NCBI GenBank assembly: GCA_034336665.1
Contig: CM067566.1
Coordinates: 29,356,330-29,420,329 of the forward strand
Direction of reading: 5' to 3'
DNA from: Luscinia megarhynchos
Lineage: Eukaryota > Chordata > Aves > Passeriformes > Turdidae
Length of the DNA stretch: 64,000 bases
The notes under the pieces are model-generated. The model worked only from the letters and a program-made list of their open reading frames with translations. It searched no databases and was not told the DNA's origin. The first letter of the stretch is position 1, and each line of letters starts with the position of its first letter. Made by a program: the position numbers and the translations under genes. This document shows positions 51,888-64,000 of the stretch, one piece after another.

Positions 51888-54800
51888 CTACCAAGGGCTA
51901 CAGGGATCTGGGCACTCCCGCAGGTAAGTCTCTGTGTGGCCACTGTACACCTCCATCAGCGTTGTGCACACAGTCAGCTAATGGGCAGGGGGAGGAAGAA
52001 GAAAGAAGAAACCACATCACAAGAATTAGTGAAAAATTCTCTCTGATACAGCTGAAGAGTTCTACTAAAATTAGCATTTGCCTTCTTTAGTCAACAACGT
52101 GCAAGTACGAATTTTCTGCATTCTCAGTCAAGAATGTTGCCTCCACTTAACACAGGAACTAAACTTCATCGTTCAAAAACTCTTAAAAACTATGTCCTTC
52201 AGGTTTTTTTTTCCTAAACACCAAATTTCAAGGTCAGACTACAGCCTCTTGTGCTGTAAGAATAATGTGCCTGTAGTATGCCTAAATGATGAGGTATATT
52301 AACTTGTTTTATGTGAATTTACAAAGACATAGATCACACATTAATTCTGGTTAGGAGGGTGCTCAAGATGTCTGCAGAGCAGCTGCTGCCTTAAACCAGG
52401 GCCAGCTATGAGGAAAGGGCTCAGGCTACTGAGAATTTTAAAGCTGTAGGGCCTTTGGAAAATAGCTATTCCAGCAACTACATTTTGATTTTAAAAAGTA
52501 ATGTGAAATTTGTTTTTACATTCACATTTTTGGCTAAGAAACCCTGAATGTACCACTTTAGATGTACAGTAGTTAGTGGTCTGCTCCCCACTCTAAACTT
52601 CCTGCAAAAATAGAAACATTACCTTATTGAGGACAGGCTTTGTGGAGAGAACATCATAAATTGCTGGTAGGGAGAGATTCTGAAAGAAAATAATACACTG
52701 ATATTAATGGGCATTAACCTGTAAATGTAAATGCTGAGAACTAACTTTTATACAACCCACCTAAATAACAAGATACAGTTTGAAGAGTACAAGATACCCA
52801 TAACACTTTGATATCAGAAGAATGTGGACTGCAAAAATTTGACCAGACCAGATCTTTGTAGAGCATGGCACACTTAAATGTGTTTGCTGCCCAGGAGTGA
52901 GTGTTTGAATTTCACTGGTAAAACTACCCTGAAAACACCACAAGTCTTTCTCAAAGTATCTCTGGGCACCTCCTGCATATGCACCTGCAGAAAACACTTT
53001 CAGGAAACCCACCTAGATGATAAGAAAGCCCAAAACAAACCAACCAACCAACCAAAAAATCCCCAAACCAAATAAAAAGAATCTCGAAAAAACCAATCCC
53101 CTCCAAAACTACCACCAAAACCCAAACCAAAAAACAAAACAATACCCCAAACCCCCCCAAACAAATCAACAAAATGAATTAAAAAAAAACCAAACCACAA
53201 CCTCCCCCATGTGAAGAATCAGCTTCTTATAACCCAGAAGCAGAGACAAGTTATCACAAAACTCATCAGCCACTTGTGTCATTACAGCAGTGCTTGAAAA
53301 TAACCTGAACCCTCCTGGCTGTGTCAGGTCAGAACTGCAACTTGGGAGTTTCAGACCAGCAGGATATCAGGTATTTGGAGGATGTTTACCTCTTGTGTTG
53401 TCTGGTTCAGGCATTTCATTGCAGGTCCTCTACGATTATCCAGCACCAGTGGAGGCTTCCAGCGATCGTAGTTGGTTTCTAACACGTACCACGTGCCCTT
53501 CTTGATATCAAGGCTGGAAGAGAGGTCTAAGTTTGTGTTTTGCTTCTCTAAGAATATAGTAAGTACATGTATACAGTATATACTATATACAGATGCATTA
53601 TTATTTTAGGCTCGCTCTGGTATTTTTCAATGATGGTGAAGAAGTCAGTTCTTGCACAACAGCAGTCACAAGGAACAGAGCACACAATTATTGGTGGAAC
53701 CTGTCCTCTTCTGGAAGACTGAGTCAGGTGTCAGGTCAAGCATACTCACTCCCAGATATCCAGAGCAGCTGTCCTGGAACGAGTTATCACACACCCTTCT
53801 CCAGAATTTTTTCCACCCAGAATAAAGTAAGCTGGAGCCAGAAGTCTTGTTTTTGCCAGTCTGTCTTTTGCATCCTGGTAACTGTGGGTAAAATAATGTT
53901 GGACTATTAAATGCTATAAATGGCTCAAGTACTGAAGATCAGGTTTCACAGAGCCAGGGAAAGTTTGGGTAGTTAAGCCTTTCTTCCCATTTCACACACA
54001 TATGAGATAGGATCGTGACAAAGGAACACATTTAAGCAAAGCTTCTCCTCTCATTTTGTATTTAAAGTATGATTGTTTAGAGGGGCTCTTTGCAGTTTTT
54101 CTACACTTAAAACATGAGTAAAGTGATGACATACTGTGTCATATTCCAGTGAATTAATTTATTGAATAACAGCTTTGTTTCTGGTTACTTCCTACAATGT
54201 ACCAGTACCTGCTGGATGTGCTTTGATGCACAGTGCTGTTACACATTTAGATTACCAACAGGTTCATCATGAAAATAGAAATCTGAGAAGAAAAATATTT
54301 GAGGGATCATGTGTGATGCTTTACCTCCCGCCCCAGAGTACCAGCAAAACCAGAACTATTTAAAGTTAAGGTCACTAGGGAGGTATCTGTATCACAGGGT
54401 TATTAAGCATACATCTACAGTATTCATGGTAGTTGAATGCAAAACAGATTAAATTAGCATAATACTTAGAGGGAGAGGGAATACCTTGTAGCATTCTCTA
54501 ATACTGTTCTTGTAAGAAAGCCCATCCACATACCATCTCTTCTACCAAGAAACCATTCGAAGATTCCTGCAAAATATCACAATAATTTGTTTTCAGACAG
54601 TTCACTCATGCTATTCTAACTTTCACAGCTGGTTTTAAAATGAGCTGTGTTTTATCTTACTCATCTGCAATCTCTTCACCATTTGTGTGCCTGTTTATTA
54701 AAGTAACTGGTTTGCCCAAGGTCTGGAAAACTTGGGAGAAATAATGAAAGAAATGAACATTACTCACCCACATAACCACCATCAAGACTGAAACGCTCAT

Positions 54801-57800
54801 TCATTGTCAGAGTGAACAAGTTCTGAAAAGCATTAAACAAGCCAACCATCAGCCATTGCCAGCCCACAAGTACCAGTGATAATCAAGAGGCAGCATTGCA
54901 ATTTAGATGTCAATTGAGCTTCTCATTTGTTCGACTCTTCCCCTATGAGTAATGGACTGCAAAGATCAAGCTCATGTAGAGAAGACCCTAATTTATCACA
55001 GTTGAATAAATAAAAATGAGTTTTTTGACCAGGCAGACAATCAGCAATGCATGTTTTTATGCTAAGCAAGTCAAACCTGTGGCCATCTTTTCTTCTTGTT
55101 CTGTGTTGCATTGCTGAATTAGCTGTTTTCCTTTCCTTGCTGTGGGTTACCTTCTTCTCAGACCTCTGAGTACTATTCTAGTTTGAAGGCAGATTTTTAA
55201 ATTCCAGTGCTAAGCACATCCTGATATGTTACTGCTATTCACATGGGCATGCAGCTGCACACTCTGCAGTCCATGGTACTTGGAACACACAATTCAAACT
55301 CAAATCTCAGTCTTCTCCAACTAATGTTTCGGACAAAAACTGAATTCAGCTACACTGAATCATTTTCAGAATGGAATCTTCCAAATTTATTTGAGCAGAA
55401 GACAAAAATAAATGGATAAATTGCAAGGATTTATACCAGAAATGCCCTACAAGAAGAAAGACTACCTACAATAGCAGACAGAGCATATAGAAAAGGAGAA
55501 GTTGTGGTAAGTTAGACACCCTGATACAGATCTGTACTGCTGGTTTTCAAGATGTATATAAACCCCAGATTTCAGGAGCATATTAAACCCAACAAAAAAA
55601 AACATCTTAAAATGCAGGACTGCCTTTCCCAAGAAGGATTGGAGAAAAAATTAAATAGCACGTGTGTGCTGTTTCACCTCTGGGATCACAGCATTAGCTA
55701 TTAGCCAGCAAGAAACTCTAACCACTTCAGCACTTTGTATTCAGTCCTGTTCATATTCGAAATTCAATGCTGTTCTTATAAAGTGTCCAAACAGAAACAT
55801 TTCATTTAGGCAACCTCTTTTCACAAGGAAGGGGGCAGCATTGTTTTCTTTTATCTGTCTTCAAGTACCAGAACAACTAAGAGATCATTTGTTGGAGAGC
55901 ATCCCAAGGCAGAGCATGAAAGCAGAAAAATTTAAATATTGAATGAAAGTCTGAACCATCAAGGCCCCATCCCCATACTTACTGGTTTGACTCCAGACAC
56001 CATGCCTATGTATCCTGCAAAATTTGTGGACTTGAACACTGTTTTGTTGTTTCTCTGGAAGTCCAAGAGTACCACTAAAGGCTTCAGTTCCCGAGTTAAT
56101 GTCCAGGAATTATTTTTAACATCCCACCTGCAGGAGACAATACAGCATTAGAAACTTCCCTCTCTCAGTAGTTTTCAAAGCTTCCCTTCACAGCATGCAG
56201 ACATCCTGTGTGTGATGCCTGTCCTCTGATCTTACTCATGTCAGCCAACATCACTGCTTTGTAGTTACCTGAGCAGCACCAGCAAGGAACAACTAAGAAG
56301 TCTAAATGCACAGGCAGGCAGTGAAAAGAACTAAGTTCTGTTTGAACCAAAAGCATATATATTGCTCAGGATTAAACAGCACCACCATCACAGCTGGTTT
56401 GTTTTGAACACATAACTTTGTTCTCTACCTGCTGGCAAAGGGAGCCACAGGTGCTGCCTGTAACACCAAACCTCGAATTCTTGTTTTTCAAAGGCAGAAA
56501 AGAAACCATGTACTACTGGATTTGCTCTACCTGAAGGGAAGTACCAATTCCAGTTCATAAGCCAGACCAGTTTGAAGGCAAAAGGCTGACAAAGAGCACT
56601 TAGCACACCATTAAATTCTCTGGTAATAATCCAGATTCTGGGAGCAGCTTTGAAAGTTTCTTTAATTTTCAGGAAGCATTTTCACAGTATTTCTGACAAG
56701 TGAGAGAAGTCCAACACAAGCCAAACCAAGGGACAGGTGGAGTCACACTAGACAACATGGGAGTTTTTAATACGTAGGTAAGAATTTTAATAAAGATGAG
56801 CATTTAACTTCCAATTGTGCATTGAGCATCATCTGGATGAGTGGTACTACAAAATACACTGGGATAATAAAAGCAAACACTGAACTACCTGATCACATGG
56901 TATGAAAGGAGAACTAATGAGTGCTGGGCAACAAACGAAGAGTTTGTACAGAAATTAAGAATGATGAGAAGTGTCAGTGGAGCATAGTAAAATAACTGGG
57001 GGGGAGGAGAGGGGAGGAAATCACTAAAACCCCAAGCCCTAATCTAATCCCCATTTCACTGCATATATTAAAATTGCTGCTTCATCCTTTCATGTAAAGA
57101 ACATAAAGATATACTGTGCCTCAGAGATCAGGCTACATGGGCCATTCTTTGGTTTGAGACAATTTGAACTGAAGCTGAGAAAAACAGTAAGTAGCAAACC
57201 ACAACTGTTCTTGATGCACTTGGGGCAGTTTGACATAGTATCAGCAGAATATCCTGATCTTTTCATTTTAGCCTTTTTTCACAACACACAATGGAGAATT
57301 ACTTGTCTTATGGTCATCCACAGTCTTATGGATGTCCAAAGACTCAAAGAATGTATGTAGCTATTTCAAGTTCAGCTTGCTTTTTCTTTGGATTTAAAAA
57401 AAACAGTCACAAGTTTAAGTACTTACCCTAGGAAGAGTCCAAAATCCAAGTTTCTTGCGTGGTACAGTTTCCCTATACAACAATAAATAATTAAATACAA
57501 TTTTCCAAAAGAAATAGACAAATTTCAGCTTAGAAACCCAAATAAATGAGTAACCAGTCACATACCTGGGAAAGTGGGCAAGGAAAATAGCATTCTCTAC
57601 TTGCCCTTTTCATAGCCACAATATAATGATGAGTTTTTATTGGTCAGAGAAGTGTTTTGCCATAACTGAAATCAAGCAATCTTGCAAACTGCTGTCCATC
57701 TCAGCCTCTAAGCTTTCCACCTTATCTTAATGCAATGGCAACACCCTGAGCTTCTTCTAAAAGTGAGATGTTTGTAAGCCCTCTGAGAATCCCTCAGAAA

Positions 57801-60800
57801 CTTCTTAAGTTGGAACAGGTGCAGACAAAGAGAACTAAGTAGGAGAATGAGCCTCTTTTCTTAGAAGAGACTGTCCATTTTTCTATCATGCACATACAAT
57901 ATCTAGAAACTGGAGGCAAAATCCTGCATGTAACAAAGAGAGTTTCAGGTGTGTTGCTGGTGTTTCTTTCCCCTAGAAACACAAATACCACCTATTAAAA
58001 ACCCCTCAACCAACCAATACAAAAAACTCACCATCCAACAAAACCAAAACCAAACTATCCTTGTAAGTATTTTTGTCCTTTTTTAAAAAACCTAAGACAC
58101 TTATGAACTGGTATTATCTTTGTCAAGGAATACCTTTTATTATCAGTCCTTATTAGGCAGTTGAAGATGAATGTTTTTGCATAACTGAGGTGGACCCTCT
58201 TCTACATAAAAGCAAACTGTTATCACCATTTTGGATTGCATTACCTGTTTTGTCTTCTGCCACTATTGATGTACATACAGTAAAAATTTCATAAAAAATG
58301 TTAAAAATAACGATTTCCCCTAGGAAAAAAAAACAAAAAAGAAACAAATTTCAATAGTTTGAAACTTGCCATGAACAGAAAAAAAAAAGAAAGAAAGCAT
58401 AGTGCAAAGTCCAGCATTCTGCAATATTTCTGTTAAGTATTTCAATTGAAATCTCCTTTGATCTTTAAAATGACAGGTTCAGCAAAATCAAGAGCTTCCT
58501 GAAAGGCAAATAGAGGGATCAGAATTCCTTGACCTTCTGCCTTACCATGCACAGAGCTGACAGTCATTGCTACTTCCTCCTCTGGAAACTTGAAAACAAG
58601 CTATAAAGTTGACTTTAAAGAAGAAAGCTGCTATATGTACCACTACTGCCACATAAGAGCTGCTGCTAGCAGCAGGTGTACTGCTCCTGTGTGAGGGAAG
58701 CAGTGCAAACAGGCAGTGGTCCTTCTCTGTCTCAGTTCTGGAAGAACTCAGTTCCTGCTCCTCACCTGGAATGGCATTCTTTTGCAGGAGGTACAGAGGG
58801 AAGGAAGAAGGATGTGGAAAGAACCACAAGAGAAAGAAAGAACAGAAGGAAACTGAGCCTTGACTTCTTTCTATGTTAACAGCAGACACACAGCAGAGTG
58901 CAAAACCAACAAGAATAAAGGATTACCTCACATTTTGGTGCACAGGAGCTGAGATTTGCTCCACTTCCCAAAATGTAGGAGTGGGAACTTAAGCTCTACA
59001 GAGAAGTCCCAGCCTGATAAAAGGCTTATGTGATTCATTCCATTCTCCTCTAAAACACTATTTTGTTTGGTGTGAGATGTAATTCATTGCTTTAACTACT
59101 TAATTAATGATTTGTTAAAGTCACAGATGACTACAACTAACTGCATATTGGTAAACACACTAATTTTAAATGACTCTGTATTCAGCTTTCCAGTATGCTA
59201 ATAAAGTGCTGGAAACTGTTACCCAAAGGAATCCCAGATGAATTTGCAATCCCTTGGAGCTCTTCATTGAAAGGATAAGGAAGTGTGGCAGTCAGATGAG
59301 CCTGAAAGGAAAAGTTTTGTATGATACATGCTTAAATTAACAGTATTTTGTAACTTATAACAAATGTCTCCTCAACAGGCACCCTTTTCTCACAGCTATC
59401 AAGTGTTTAATTTCTCTGCAACCCGTAGAACTTAAGGATGTTTGCAGAGTCCTTTGAAGACAAGTATACGCTTAAGGCAAGTAAAACTTAACTTATCAAA
59501 ACACTGACGTGAGCAATGCACAAGAGCACAGCCTCTCTTAGCAGCAACAGACAGAAAAGTGAAGTAGGACTGGTATAAATTACAAGTTCTGCTGCAGTGG
59601 AGCTCAATGTTGGTATTTTTGGGCATCCCTGACTTTCACACCTGTACAAGCTGCCTTTATGCCCACCCCACTCAGGCACACAAGGACATGCTGTAACTAA
59701 AGATGGTGTAGAGATCTGATCTTTTGCTGTCTCCAACCTTACACTGCTTTCCTCTGTTCCATGCCAAAGCTTACTTCAATCAGAATCAAATTAATTTTTA
59801 AGGTGAGGCCTGGTCAAAGCTGTCCCTATGATCAGACATTTATTACAATTTTCAAAATCTGATTTTACTCTACTGTTTAAAAGAAATGGAATATGGTAAA
59901 AAATTTCAGTGAAGTGTTTTGCTACAGTAACTAAGTCTGTTGCTTATTTATCCAGTGTTACTAATCCAAACTTGAAAAGGTCTTAGGAAAAATGAGAGGA
60001 GGAAGACATGCAGTTTTTTGTTCGATGGCTTCAATCATTCAGGGCAGACAAGAAGACAAAATTTCAGAGTGACTGTTTGAAATAGCATTTTTGTTCTGTT
60101 CCAGAAATGGAATTAAGAACTTGTAAATTAGTAATTTTGAAAGTTCTTAATTGCCAGATTTAGAAGCGTTCTAATTCTGTAGTCAGAGCATACAGTAATA
60201 AAATAATAAAGCTGAAAATACTTACTATTTTGTTATCCACTATGTCAACAACTTTGCCACTGGGGAAGAAGGTGTTTGCTATATCTTTAATATTCTGGAC
60301 AACAGTCTTCAGCTAAAAAGAGCAAGGGCTTTTGTTGAATAGATGATCTTAAGTATAAGAATTGCTAGAATAATAACAGGACTCCTTGACAGACTTTTGA
60401 AAAAAACACTTTGTTGTGAAAAATACATATTTAAATTAAGTGCTAAATGTCACCTTCTTGGTGAGACAAAAGCCTCCAGCTCCTCACTAGAATCACTCTT
60501 CAAACTTTGTTCAAGTAACTTTCTTGATTAATTCCAGTGTGCCCTTCTACCAGAAACAACAAATTACAGGAAAGCCATCCTTGTGTTCTGCTCCTTTGAA
60601 CACATTTTAGTACTCTGCACTTTTCTATCTTTCAGAATGTTAATTTCAAGCTCTTTGGTTAAGAACTGATGTTACTGAAGACAAAAACACTCAATAAATT
60701 TCTTAATAAAGCACATGCTTTCAATTTGCAACATGTAAATGTCGCAAGTAAGAGTTCCACTCCATGTGATCTAATTCCAAAGTACACAAGAGATAAAATT

Positions 60801-61855
60801 CTTCAGAATTTAAGGTGAAACCTGAAACTTCCAACGCCCACTGGCTTAAATGAGACTTTTAAAATAAATATTAGCATGTAAGTAGAACTTGTCTGGCTTT
60901 CAGAGTGGAAAGGCCAAAGTCAAGGGATATAGCAAAAAGCCCTGGCCTTGTTTGAGAAATTAAGAATTACTGAACTAAATTTTCAGTCATCTTCAAAACA
61001 GCTGTTTTAAGTAATTTGAAATAGGGTCAGATATTAAAAAAATTATTTGTGCTATGTAAAAACCAGTGCTACAACCAGCATTCCTGAAAAGGGCAGGAAG
61101 TTCTTAATTTCCCCCTTGCCATTTCATCATCTCATGTAGCGTTTTGAGAGAAGTACGGGAGGTGCAGAGAAGAGATACTGCCTCAGTTTCACTTCAGCTT
61201 ACCAAGGCTGTTTCTTTGGTGTGTCACTCCCTCTTCATTCTGCACCACTTCACGACTAAAGAGATTTGATAAATGGAATGGCACACACTTGTTTATGGCA
61301 CACTAGTGTCTCTACAATTGATGCTGCTAGCTTAAGTGTTAAACAGAAAAAAATATTTACCCAAGCAATTATTTTGCACTGGAATCATATTAGAAAAGTC
61401 AACTGGAAATATTATCCCTTTCAGATACTTTTAGCACATGTATTCCTTTTAAAACTTTTCTCAAAATAAAAGGCTATGTACTAGTTTTATATCTGCTAAG
61501 CTTCACAGCAGGTTCTGAATTTCTTACCTCTGTCTTTTTGTCACGCATCAATTCATCCCACCTTTTGCTGGGAGGTAAATCGAGATTTATGATATATGTG
61601 GGTATATTCCCTTTGAACCTGAGAGACAAATACCAGAGATCAAGTTCAAAGAAGGCTCTGAAAACACATTTGACAAGATAGATGCATCCCACCTGTAACT
61701 AGCAGTAGACCCTGCAACAGGAACAAGTTGCAAGAAAAAAACCATGTTCAGACTTGCAAATCACAACTTCTCTGTAATTTGCTAGACAAGTTGAATCAGA
61801 TTACTTACGTTGGTCCTGAAGGAGGGTACATCTTGCTCCTGCATTCTTCTCCATA
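51888..61855 (-). CDS. ASAH1: Acid ceramidase (N-acylsphingosine amidohydrolase 1 family; ASAH1 or tandem ASAH1-like), 5' exon not seen
   Basis: This is a lysosomal hydrolase that splits ceramide into sphingosine and fatty acid. Thirteen minus-strand exons: 61809-61855, 61528-61618, 60226-60312, 59223-59301, 58245-58319, 57427-57472, 55983-56127, 54768-54822, 54485-54566, 53750-53881, 53390-53513, 52623-52679, 51888-51977. They splice in one frame to 369 residues, the same length as human ASAH1 from its first mature segment. Landmarks are [21 protein letters not shown], the nucleophile Cys of CTSIVAED (58273-58275; the inferred self-cleavage site precedes it), HARNLDFG with the catalytic-type Arg and Asp (57453-57455, 57444-57446), [34 protein letters not shown], a DNRRGP site where human has DDRRTP, and the C-terminal CPDPCSPW. 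Cys in GEEC, KC and CPDPC match the known disulfides. Divergence in exon 59223-59301 is high. The signal-peptide exon is missing and must lie upstream (right). Confidence 0.9.
53032..53213. repeat. A/C-only low-complexity tract in an acid ceramidase intron
   Basis: About 180 bp made almost only of A and C on the plus strand (CAACCAACCAACC near the start, several CCCC/CCCCCCC runs, AAACCAAAAC-type units). On the gene's strand it is T/G-rich. Open readings on both strands here come from the lack of stop-forming composition and are not genes. Confidence 0.85.
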
Positions 61856-64000
61856 CTGCAAAGACAATGGAACACCACTATTTAGCTTCTTTGTTAAAAC
61901 ACTATTATTCTAGTAGACTTAGTTTTAAATTAAACCTTTAGGACTAGTCAGTTAATTCAAAGTCTTGGGACCTTGGAAAGAGGAAAATAGAAGAGGAGGG
62001 ATCAGCAGCAACTCCCCCATGCTCTCTGACAGACATTTAAACAACTTTTCTAGTGTAGTCCTGGGCAACCACAAGAGTATGACAAATATACAAACTGTAT
62101 ATATTTTTACTTCATGTGATTTAATGAAGAGCACTTCAAAAGCATAGTCTTTATACAAGTTCAGGAACCTTAGATCTCAGTATGGACCAGCCTGTTCTGT
62201 TCATCCAATTCATAATCCCAGTTCATAGTGTCATTCCTAATTACATTTAGTGTTTAGCTGCACAGTGCAGCTAGGGCAGGGAAAGCATAATGAACTTTGG
62301 ACAAACCCTCAGCTGGTGGAATGAGCTATATGGCACAACTTTGGATTCAGTGTGCAGAAGTTTTGCTGAAGTAATGCTAAACATTATGTGGGGTGCAATT
62401 CAGCAATGTGACTAAAAATATACCTTCACTCCTGGGAGCATGGCTAGTTACAAATGAAAGGTTTGTGAACTATTTTAGGCATGCTCAAAGTGAATGCAAG
62501 GTTGTTTTTCTATCAATTACATAAAGCATGCATATAAATATATAAACATATGCATACACATGCCCCAATTATAATTGTTTTACCCAGTGACATACAAGCA
62601 AATGCCTACTGGCCACCCACACTTGTTCCTCAAGCCAGTTGAGAGCAAGCCAGATTTGGTTCTGGAACTATGTGAGAAGTTCAGAAAACTCCTTAGAGTA
62701 TAATATATCTCACTAAGAAAAAGGGAAGGTACATGTGCTGTTCTGGGAGCCCATAGAAAAGCTCCCAAAGCACAAATGTTTAAGAGATAGAACACAAACA
62801 AAACATAGAGTGATCCTTCCACCACTTCCCTTCCTCCCCACCCTTGACTTCCAATGTTTATTAGGCTGTATTAATTAGATTACTAGTGTACTTATAATGC
62901 ATCCTGGTTCCAATGATAACTGTGACAACATCTCCAGCACCTATGTAACTGGGACAAAGAAGTTAACTAACGTCAATGTTCTCCTTGGGCTAATCTCATT
63001 ATCTGTTTTTAATGCATTATTATAGAAAACACAATGTCTTACACAATGCCATGGACTTTAAACACTGGCCTAAGGTGTTACAACCGGAAACAGCAATTCT
63101 AAATTGGGATTGATTTCTGTGTGTTGTAATGCTATCTCCTTCTACTGTTTCCAGTTGGTGGGAGAAAGCACGAGATGAATTTTGGTTTTCCAACACATGA
63201 GGTGAAGGCATAAGACCAGCAACTTTGTGTTTCCTAGATTTCACTGCTGTGCAGTTACAGCCTTTGCACAGCTGGAACAAAAAGTCAAACACAAAAGGCC
63301 ATTTAATTTTCAGTGAGGAAGTATCAAAACAAGGAGGGTAGAAGGGATATCAGATGACTAATTAGGCAACAAAAGTCAGAGGTTCTTTGCAAAGCCAGAC
63401 AAATGCTTAATAGTATTGATGCAACTGTCTTATGCAATTTTCCACCCTGCAATGCTAAAATCCATCAGAAAAAGCCAACATTACATATACATCCTACTGC
63501 AATGGATGTACAGATTTGAACCTTCAGGAAATGCCTCCATCAAAATACATTTCCTGACAGATAAAGCTTCTAACAAAAAAGTTATCTAAAGTGGATGAGA
63601 ATTCAGTTGCTCTGTCAATAGAGCTCACGCTCACAAAGGAAAGAGAGGCACCTGTACAAAACTGATTTTAGAGGATTTTAAGCTAAAGGTGCTAAACCTT
63701 ATGTCACTCCTGGCACCTTCCCCTGTGATTTTAATCCTGTATCTGCAGCTATTTTTGTCTTCCCAGAGCTTTGCAGCCTAAGCCACAAAAAAGGTGAGGA
63801 AAGCAACAATTAAAGGGAGAGAGAACAGAGAAAACGTTCCCTCCTTACACGTGGTATTTTTAGATTTCTAGCCTGGTCCATGTGCAAAGCAAGGTAAAGA
63901 AGCCAGTAATTCCTAGAACAACCTGTACAACTTTCAGAACTGATTGAGGTATCTGAAGAAATTAGAAATTATTAACCATTTCTTTGGGTTAACTACCACA
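61856..64000. other. ASAH1: Upstream region of the acid ceramidase gene, no exon placed
   Basis: This is expected to contain intron 1 and possibly the signal-peptide exon and promoter. I found no ATG-started leader with a donor in the required phase 0. A hydrophobic minus-strand reading at about 62754-62825 is discussed in the findings. No CpG-rich promoter was noticed, so the true start is probably beyond 64000. Confidence 0.6.

Noticed and set aside
53000..53214. Overlapping ORFs rich in Gly/Leu/Trp (minus) and Asn/Pro/Lys (plus)
   Set aside because: They are produced by the A/C-only low-complexity tract, which rarely makes stop codons.

Overview
The window is vertebrate nuclear DNA, almost certainly from a bird. 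It has intron-rich genes with GT/AG splice sites, an AT-rich background, CR1 LINE fragments (the dominant avian LINE) and two decayed LTRs of a type I recognise from bird ERVL-like elements. The PCM1 introns are short for a vertebrate, which also fits a compact bird genome. No bacterial or organellar features, tRNA, rRNA or CRISPR array were seen.

Region 1, about 1-33,420 (+ strand): most of PCM1, the centriolar satellite scaffold. Thirty-six coding segments can be joined in one continuous frame, from a partial exon at the left edge to the stop codon at 33,127-33,129. They give about 1,859 residues; the first ~200 residues lie to the left of the window. Three further frame-preserving exons (2231-2419, 20408-20464, 23612-23662) look like cassettes. 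The introns carry an antisense CR1 (13.1-13.7 kb), an antisense solo LTR (25.7-26.3 kb) and a CR1 3' end (27.3 kb).

Region 2, about 33.4-36.0 kb: PCM1 3' flank, an unexplained 97-codon ORF containing an exon-like core, a second LTR of the same family and a CR1 fragment.

Region 3, 36,067-39,793 (- strand): a complete four-coding-exon gene for a TFIIE-alpha (GTF2E1) family protein of 438 residues. It is intact but diverged enough from the usual vertebrate GTF2E1 to look like a paralog, and it keeps introns, so it is not a retrocopy.

Region 4, about 39.8-51.2 kb: roughly 11 kb of gene-poor DNA with CR1 fragments, homopolymers and a perfect 29-bp palindrome.

Region 5, 51,168-61,855 (- strand): an acid ceramidase gene (ASAH1 family). 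Thirteen coding exons cover the whole protein except the signal-peptide exon, and all residues I know to be catalytic are kept. PCM1 next to ASAH1 in convergent orientation is the known tetrapod order. The sequence is diverged, so it may be a tandem ASAH1-like paralog with ASAH1 itself beyond the right edge.

The three genes do not form one pathway: they act in centrosome and cilium assembly, transcription initiation and lysosomal sphingolipid breakdown. The most interesting feature is that two intact but diverged members of normally single-copy families sit side by side next to PCM1.
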